Assembly (NCBI GenBank): GCA_965183835.1
Contig: CBCYME010000011.1
Coordinates: forward strand, 62,001 to 126,000
Length of the DNA: 64,000 bases
Origin: OMPR01 sp965183835
GTDB lineage: Bacteria; Pseudomonadota; Alphaproteobacteria; Rhodobacterales; Rhodobacteraceae
Direction: 5' to 3'
The notes under the pieces were generated by a model. That model was given only the letters and a program-made list of their open reading frames with translations. It was not told the DNA's origin and made no database searches. Every line of letters begins with the position of its first letter. Position 1 is the first letter of the stretch. This document shows, in pieces, positions 59,771-64,000 of the stretch. The position numbers and the translations under genes were made by a program.

Positions 59771-61164
59771 ATGGCGCGTCTGATCCGACGGTTCTGTCTT
59801 GCGGTGGGGCTTGGCCTCTCGCTCTCAGCTATGACTCAGGGTCAAGCTAAGACGGTACAACTGTCGCCGGATCAGCTCAAAGCGGCGGCAATTCAGGATC
59901 TGCAAACAGGGCACTCCCGACGCGCCCTAAGCTATTCAGACGCGATTCTGCAACGTGATGATCAGGATGTGATGTCCCACCTGATCCGCGCCCGGGCGCT
60001 GCGCGACCTCCAGCAATTTGGCAGCGCTCGCACCGCCGCCAAAACCGCATGGTCGCTCAGCGAAACGGAGTCCGAACTCTATTCAAGCTCCCGCACCATG
60101 GCGCAGATCCTATCGTCCCAAGGACACCGGACCCGGGCCCAATGGTGGTTGCGCCGGGCTGTAGAACACGCCCCCAATGAACGGGCCACCCGGCAGGCCA
60201 TCGGTGATTTTCGCTATGTCAAAGCCCGCAACCCGTGGCTGGCGCGCATTTCGTTTTCCATCACCCCGGATTCCAACATCAACAACGGCTCGTCCGAACG
60301 GTCCTCATTTCTAAATTACCAACTCTCTGAAATCATCGCGGGACAGCCCGTTGACTATCAGCTGCCCGGCACCGCCCGCGCTCTGTCCGGCATCGAATAC
60401 AGTCTTGGCCTGACCACCCGCTATCGGTTTGCCGAAACCGCAACGCAAGCCCACGACATCATCTTCACCGCAGATGTGCGCCATTACACCCTGTCCTCCA
60501 GCGCCAAGGCCCAAGCCCCCAACGCCGAAGGCAACGATTTCGCCTTTGCCTCATACACTCTGGGCTACGGGCACAAACGCAACAATCTGGACCGCCGGGG
60601 GGAATTCTGCACTATCGTCGACATTGGTCAAAGTTGGTATGGCGGCGCCGAATATGCCCGTTTTGCCCGTCTCAGCTTGGGTCAAAGCTATAAGCTGCAA
60701 AGCGGAAACCGCGTCAACCTGCGCATCGCGGGCGAAAAACAAAAGGGCATCGCCCGCAGCGATTCCGACACCGTGCGCACGGATTTCTCTTATACCCACA
60801 AGCTGCAGAACGGCGCCCTGCTCTGGACCAATGTCACCGGGGCTTTGCTACATCTCCCCTCGCCCTTGATGAATTTCACGAACTGGGCCTGCGCGCGCAG
60901 TTGACGCTGCCGAAAAAAGTGGCAGGCGCCACCATGCATCTGGGGCTTTGGGCGCGCAAACGGACCTATGATTTCTCGCCCCACCACCGCGATGGCCGCC
61001 GCGAAGATCGCATTCAAGCAGATTTGACCATGGTCTTTAACAAGGTCGATTATTACGGCTTCAACCCCACCATGCGAGTGACCGCGTCAAAAACAGACAG
61101 TAACATCTCGCTCTATGACGCCAAACGCTTTGGGGTGAATTTCGGCATTCAATCGGCTTTTTGA
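59771..61164 (+). pseudogene. SLAM-like TPR/outer membrane barrel protein (frameshifted)
   Basis: Signal peptide at 1-26, then TPR-like helices (AIQDLQTGHSRRALSYSDAI to TRQAIGDFRYVKARNPW), then a beta barrel beginning ARISFSITPDSNINNGSS, the DUF560/SLAM-type opening. Barrel strands continue to WTNVTGA at about 60845. A base is missing near 60841-60856; the following frame (SPLALDEFHELGLRAQLTLPKK to FGVNFGIQSAF) carries the last strands and the terminal Phe needed for assembly. The intact length would be about 464 residues. As read, it stops at 60904 without the last strands. SLAM proteins move lipoproteins to the cell surface; the neighbour is the apparent client. Confidence 0.78.
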
Positions 61165-61237
61165 ACGGCCCTTGCTCGACAAGTCAGATTGGCGCGCTAC
61201 TGTCGCACTCAACCACGTTTATCCAAGGAGACCCTCA

Positions 61238-61666
61238 ATGGCCCTCACCTATCTGCACGTGATGGTGCGTGTAAAAGATCTCGAAAAATCGATGGCATTT
61301 TACAAACTTTTCGGCCTCGAAAAGACCAAACAATACGACAGCGAAGAAGGCCGCTTTTCCTTGGTCTATCTGGCCCCTCCCGGACAAGAGAATGCCGCCC
61401 TCGAACTGACCTATAACTGGGATGGCGACGATGGCCTGCCCAGCGACAGCCGTCACTTTGGTCACCTCGCCTATGGGGTCGATGATATCTACGCAATGTG
61501 CCAGCACCTGCAGGACAACGGCGTTGTGATCAACCGCCCGCCCCGCGACGGGCGCATGGCCTTTGTCCGCTCACCCGACAACATCTCGATCGAGCTGTTG
61601 CAAAATGGCGAGGCCCTCGCCCCGGCAGAACCCTGGGCCAGCATGGACAGCACCGGTCACTGGTAA
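61238..61666 (+). CDS. gloA: Lactoylglutathione lyase (glyoxalase I-like)
   Basis: 142 residues, VOC fold. YLHVMVRVKDLEKSMAFYKLFGL, ALELTYNWD, FGHLAYGVDDIY and MAFVRSPDNISIELLQ contain the His, Glu, His, Glu metal positions of glyoxalase I. It removes methylglyoxal as the glutathione hemithioacetal. AAGGAG before ATG 61238. Acts in the cytosol, with gor earlier in the window providing reduced glutathione in general. Confidence 0.9.
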   Translation: MALTYLHVMVRVKDLEKSMAFYKLFGLEKTKQYDSEEGRFSLVYLAPPGQENAALELTYNWDGDDGLPSDSRHFGHLAYGVDDIYAMCQHLQDNGVVINRPPRDGRMAFVRSPDNISIELLQNGEALAPAEPWASMDSTGHW

Positions 61667-61707
61667 ACACACACGGGCGCACATGCAGCCCGGTAGAAAC
61701 AACAAAC

Positions 61708-61735
61708 GCAAGGCCGGGTGCAATCCCGGCCTTGC
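61708..61735 (+). terminator. Hairpin after gloA
   Basis: GCAAGGCCGGG / CCCGGCCTTGC, an 11-bp perfect stem with a TGCAAT loop, 41 bases after the stop. The T-content after it (GCATTTGC) is low, so termination strength is uncertain. Confidence 0.7.
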
Positions 61736-61810
61736 GCATTTGCTCAACTGCTAAAGAACACCCTCAGGCAAGCCTGCAATCGCCCCAAACCGGGCCGATT
61801 CAACATTCCC

Positions 61811-62308
61811 TCAATAGATGTATCGGATTTGATCCGTCCAATAGCGTTCCATACGCTTCAAAGAGCTGGTGATTTCTTCGATCCCTTCGTGATCAATCAC
61901 ACCTTTGGTCTGCAACCCTTCGGCATGGCGCAGGAACAGCTCCGTCACCACATCGCGGATCTCGCGTCCGCGCTGGGTCAACCGCACCCGGACAGACCGG
62001 CGATCAATCTCGCACCGTTGATGGTGCATATACCCCATCTCGACCAGTTTCTTCAGGTTATAGCTGACGTTGCTGCCCTGATAATAGCCGCGGCTTTTCA
62101 GTTCGCCTGCGGTGACCTCGTTGTCGCCAATATTGAACAGCAACAACGCCTGCACCGCGTTTATTTCCAACTCTCCGACCCGCTCGAATTCGTCCTTGAT
62201 CACATCCAGTAGCAGCCGGTGCAGTCGTTCGACCAACGCCAGTGCTTCTAGATAGCTGGTCATGAACCCCTTGTTGCCGGTCGGGGCAATCTGCATCTCC
62301 ATACTCAT
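61811..62308 (-). CDS. MarR family winged-helix regulator (LdtR/PetP-like)
   Basis: 165 residues. SYLEALALVERLHRLLLDVIKDEFERVG forms the dimerisation helices. NAVQALLLFNIGDNEVTAGELKSRGYYQGSNVSYNLKKLVEMGYMHHQRCEIDRRSVRVRLTQRG is the winged HTH with the MarR wing DRRS(V)R. The whole strongly recalls LdtR/PetP regulators of Alphaproteobacteria, which affect cell wall or electron-transfer genes. Start ATG 62308 (GGAGAAACGG upstream); the longer frame upstream overlaps the next gene. Confidence 0.9.
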   Translation of the reverse strand: MSMEMQIAPTGNKGFMTSYLEALALVERLHRLLLDVIKDEFERVGELEINAVQALLLFNIGDNEVTAGELKSRGYYQGSNVSYNLKKLVEMGYMHHQRCEIDRRSVRVRLTQRGREIRDVVTELFLRHAEGLQTKGVIDHEGIEEITSSLKRMERYWTDQIRYIY

Positions 62309-62384
62309 CCGTTTCTCCGACTCGCTTTTTGTGCATCTCAAAATGACGCCAAAAGCCAAATAATCAGTTAAACGGAAAAATGTG

Positions 62385-62642
62385 CTATTTTTGAAACGTT
62401 TGCGAGATATCAGCGACCAAAGCGCCATAAGGATCCGGGGTTGGCACCTGCCCGGTGACCCACTGATACAGGTCCTGATCATTCTCGTGCAGCATCGCAT
62501 CATACAGATCCAACTGCGCCGCATCCATGCCGCTCAGGTTGGCCTCGGCATAGGCCAACAGGATGATGTCCATCTCTTTAATCCCGCGTCGCATCGACCG
62601 CATGGTCATCCGCTTCAGCCGGTTTTCGTGCGTTTCCGTCAT
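62385..62642 (-). CDS. sdhE: SdhE/succinate dehydrogenase assembly factor 2 family
   Basis: 85 residues. MRRGIKEMDIILLAYAEANL carries the RGxxExD signature of SdhE, which aids covalent FAD attachment to SdhA. HENDQDLYQWVTGQ is the second conserved block. Overlaps the XRE regulator stop by one base (TAATG). The sdh operon itself is not in this window. Confidence 0.9.
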   Translation of the reverse strand: MTETHENRLKRMTMRSMRRGIKEMDIILLAYAEANLSGMDAAQLDLYDAMLHENDQDLYQWVTGQVPTPDPYGALVADISQTFQK

Positions 62643-63031
62643 TAGGGCTGACCCACCATCTGACGCAGCCGTTTTTCCAACCGGGCGGCGCGTTCCGCAT
62701 TTGCCCGCATATCCGACCGGATCGCACGCAATTCAGCCACCACATCAGACAGCCCCTCGATTGGAGTCACTTCGCCTGCGGGCGCTTCCATGCCGTCGCC
62801 TTCGCCGGTCAGCAGCCACATGATCGACACGTTCAACAGCCCCGCCATCATCGACAGTTTATTGGCGCGCGGCTCGGATAAATCCTGCTCCCACCCCGTC
62901 ACGGTGGTCTTTTTGACCCCCAAACGGCGCGCCAGCTGGGCCTGTGTCATCCCGGCCGCTTCACGCGCGCCTGCAACACGGTCTCCAAAGGTTGCCGATT
63001 CCGGTCCAAACCAATCGCTGTCATTACTCAT
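62642..63031 (-). CDS. XRE family transcriptional regulator
   Basis: 129 residues. The HTH domain at about 15-70 reads FGDRVAGAREAAGMTQAQLARRLGVKKTTVTGWEQDLSEPRANKLSMMAGLLNVSIMWLLTGEG. A predicted coiled coil (VAELRAIRSDMRANAERAARLEKRLRQM) follows, probably for oligomerisation. It is coupled to sdhE downstream and divergent from the aspartate aminotransferase gene, so could regulate either. Confidence 0.9.
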   Translation of the reverse strand: MSNDSDWFGPESATFGDRVAGAREAAGMTQAQLARRLGVKKTTVTGWEQDLSEPRANKLSMMAGLLNVSIMWLLTGEGDGMEAPAGEVTPIEGLSDVVAELRAIRSDMRANAERAARLEKRLRQMVGQP

Positions 63032-63126
63032 CTGGGCTCTCCTGCCGCTTCATCTGCATATCACTTGATCGTCAATCAGGCGCACCCTATGACAGGTTGA
63101 CCCAACATACAAACCGAGGCCGACCA

Positions 63127-64000
63127 TGAGTTTCCTGTCTGCGACACTGTCCCGCGTCAAACCTTCGCCCACCATCGCGATGACCGCCAAAGCAGCCGAG
63201 CTCAAGGCCGCTGGCCGCGACGTCATCGGCCTCAGCGCGGGTGAACCAGATTTCGACACCCCCCAGAACATCAAAGACGCTGCCGTCGCCGCCATTGCCG
63301 CTGGCAAAACCAAATACACCGCCCCCGATGGCATCCCCGAGCTGAAACAAGCGGTCTGTGACAAGATGCTGCGTGACCATGGGCTGGAATACACCCCCGC
63401 CCAGATTTCTGTCGGCACCGGCGGCAAACAGACGCTGTATAATGCGCTGATGGCCACCCTGAACGAGGGCGACGAAGTCGTCATCCCCGCCCCCTATTGG
63501 GTCAGCTACCCCGACATGGTGCTGCTGGCCGGGGGCACGCCTGTTGTGGCCGAAACCTCGATCCAGACCAATTTCAAACTGACCGCGGATCAGCTCGAGG
63601 CAGCGATCACCCCAAAAACCAAATGGTTCATCTTCAATTCGCCCAGCAACCCAACCGGCGCGGGCTACAGCCGCGAAGAACTGAAAGAGCTCACCGACGT
63701 CCTGCTGCGCCACCCCCACGTCTGGGTGATGACCGACGACATGTACGAACACCTCGCCTATGACGGCTTTGAATTCTGCACCCCTGCACAGGTCGAACCA
63801 CAGCTGTACGACCGCACCCTGACCTGCAATGGCGTATCCAAAGCCTATGCCATGACCGGCTGGCGCATCGGCTATACCGCTGGCCCGGTGGAGCTGATCG
63901 CCGCCATGCGCAAGGTCCAGTCACAATCAACCTCAAACCCCTGCACCATCAGCCAATGGGCCGCGGTCGAGGCGTTGAACGGCACCCAGGATTTCCTGGC
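63127..64000 (+). CDS. aspC: Pyridoxal phosphate aminotransferase, aspartate type (N-terminal part)
   Basis: 291 residues are visible of about 400; the C-terminus is beyond the window. MSFLSATLSRVKPSPTIAMTAKA is the alphaproteobacterial AspC start. GLSAGEPDFDTP, YTAPDGIPELKQAV, PAPYWVSYPDMV, FNSPSNPTGAGYS and NGVSKAYAMTGWRIGY (Schiff-base Lys239) are the class I markers. It transaminates aspartate with 2-oxoglutarate. Divergent from the XRE gene. Confidence 0.95.

Overview
The window looks like chromosomal DNA of a marine alphaproteobacterium of the Rhodobacterales (Roseobacter group). This rests on gene content and order: gor-hflK-hflC-DUF2065-degP, ftsY-EamA-ispZ, purA-DUF2842, phaZ/phaC/phaP/phaR, the large acidic Rhodobacterales protein at 18.1 kb, thyX in place of thyA, and fairly GC-rich coding. 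It is densely coding on both strands. No gap exceeds about 270 bases. I see no rRNA, convincing tRNA, CRISPR array or insertion sequence.

Layout. 0-8.3 kb: 3' end of xseA, a secreted unknown, an AlkB-type membrane hydroxylase, a YhhN protein, ftsY, an EamA exporter, ispZ and a Crp/Fnr regulator. 6.8-14 kb (minus): rpiA, then gor-hflK-hflC-DUF2065-sulfotransferase-degP. 14.2-22.7 kb: GST-sdaA, EamA exporter, thiamine diphosphokinase, the acidic protein, purA-DUF2842, and a small membrane protein followed by an amber-interrupted small ORF. 22.8-24.4 kb (minus): a cobalt-type nitrile hydratase operon. 24.5-31.3 kb: secG, pyrG, an M19 dipeptidase, DUF1330 and a TerB-TerB-PhnD-like-SDR operon. 31.4-41.8 kb: a polar amino acid/amine ABC importer, a CHASE-adenylate cyclase, two glutamine synthetase-like ligases, a glutamine amidotransferase and a DegT-type aminotransferase. 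41.8-46.5 kb: the PHB granule locus with PhaR-type operators. 46.5-53.4 kb: accessory enzymes, including an overlapping hydrolase operon, and thrS. 53.6-56.2 kb: a complete bufferin (copper-binding RiPP) operon with a hairpin after the precursor gene. 56.2-58.5 kb: a membrane protein, an ArsC/Spx protein, a cold shock protein and thyX. 58.7-61.2 kb: a surface lipoprotein and its SLAM-type exporter, both interrupted. 61.2-64 kb: glyoxalase I-like, a MarR regulator, SdhE, an XRE regulator and the start of an aspartate aminotransferase.

The most striking feature is a set of seven reading-frame lesions, all in accessory genes. There are single-base frameshifts in an ABC permease, a CHASE-cyclase, a glutamine synthetase homologue (two) and a SLAM-like barrel. 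There are in-frame TAG codons in the lipoprotein signal peptide and in a small CxC protein. The many core genes here are all intact, which argues for real gene decay, although assembly errors cannot be excluded from sequence alone. TAG ends several intact genes, so recoding of TAG is unlikely.

The most interesting working system is the bufferin operon: a Cys-rich leader-bearing precursor, a DUF692 multinuclear iron oxidase, a DUF2063 partner and a DoxX membrane protein. The PHB locus is a neat regulon, with the repressor gene, phasin, synthase and depolymerase sharing a CTGC-N3-GCAG operator.
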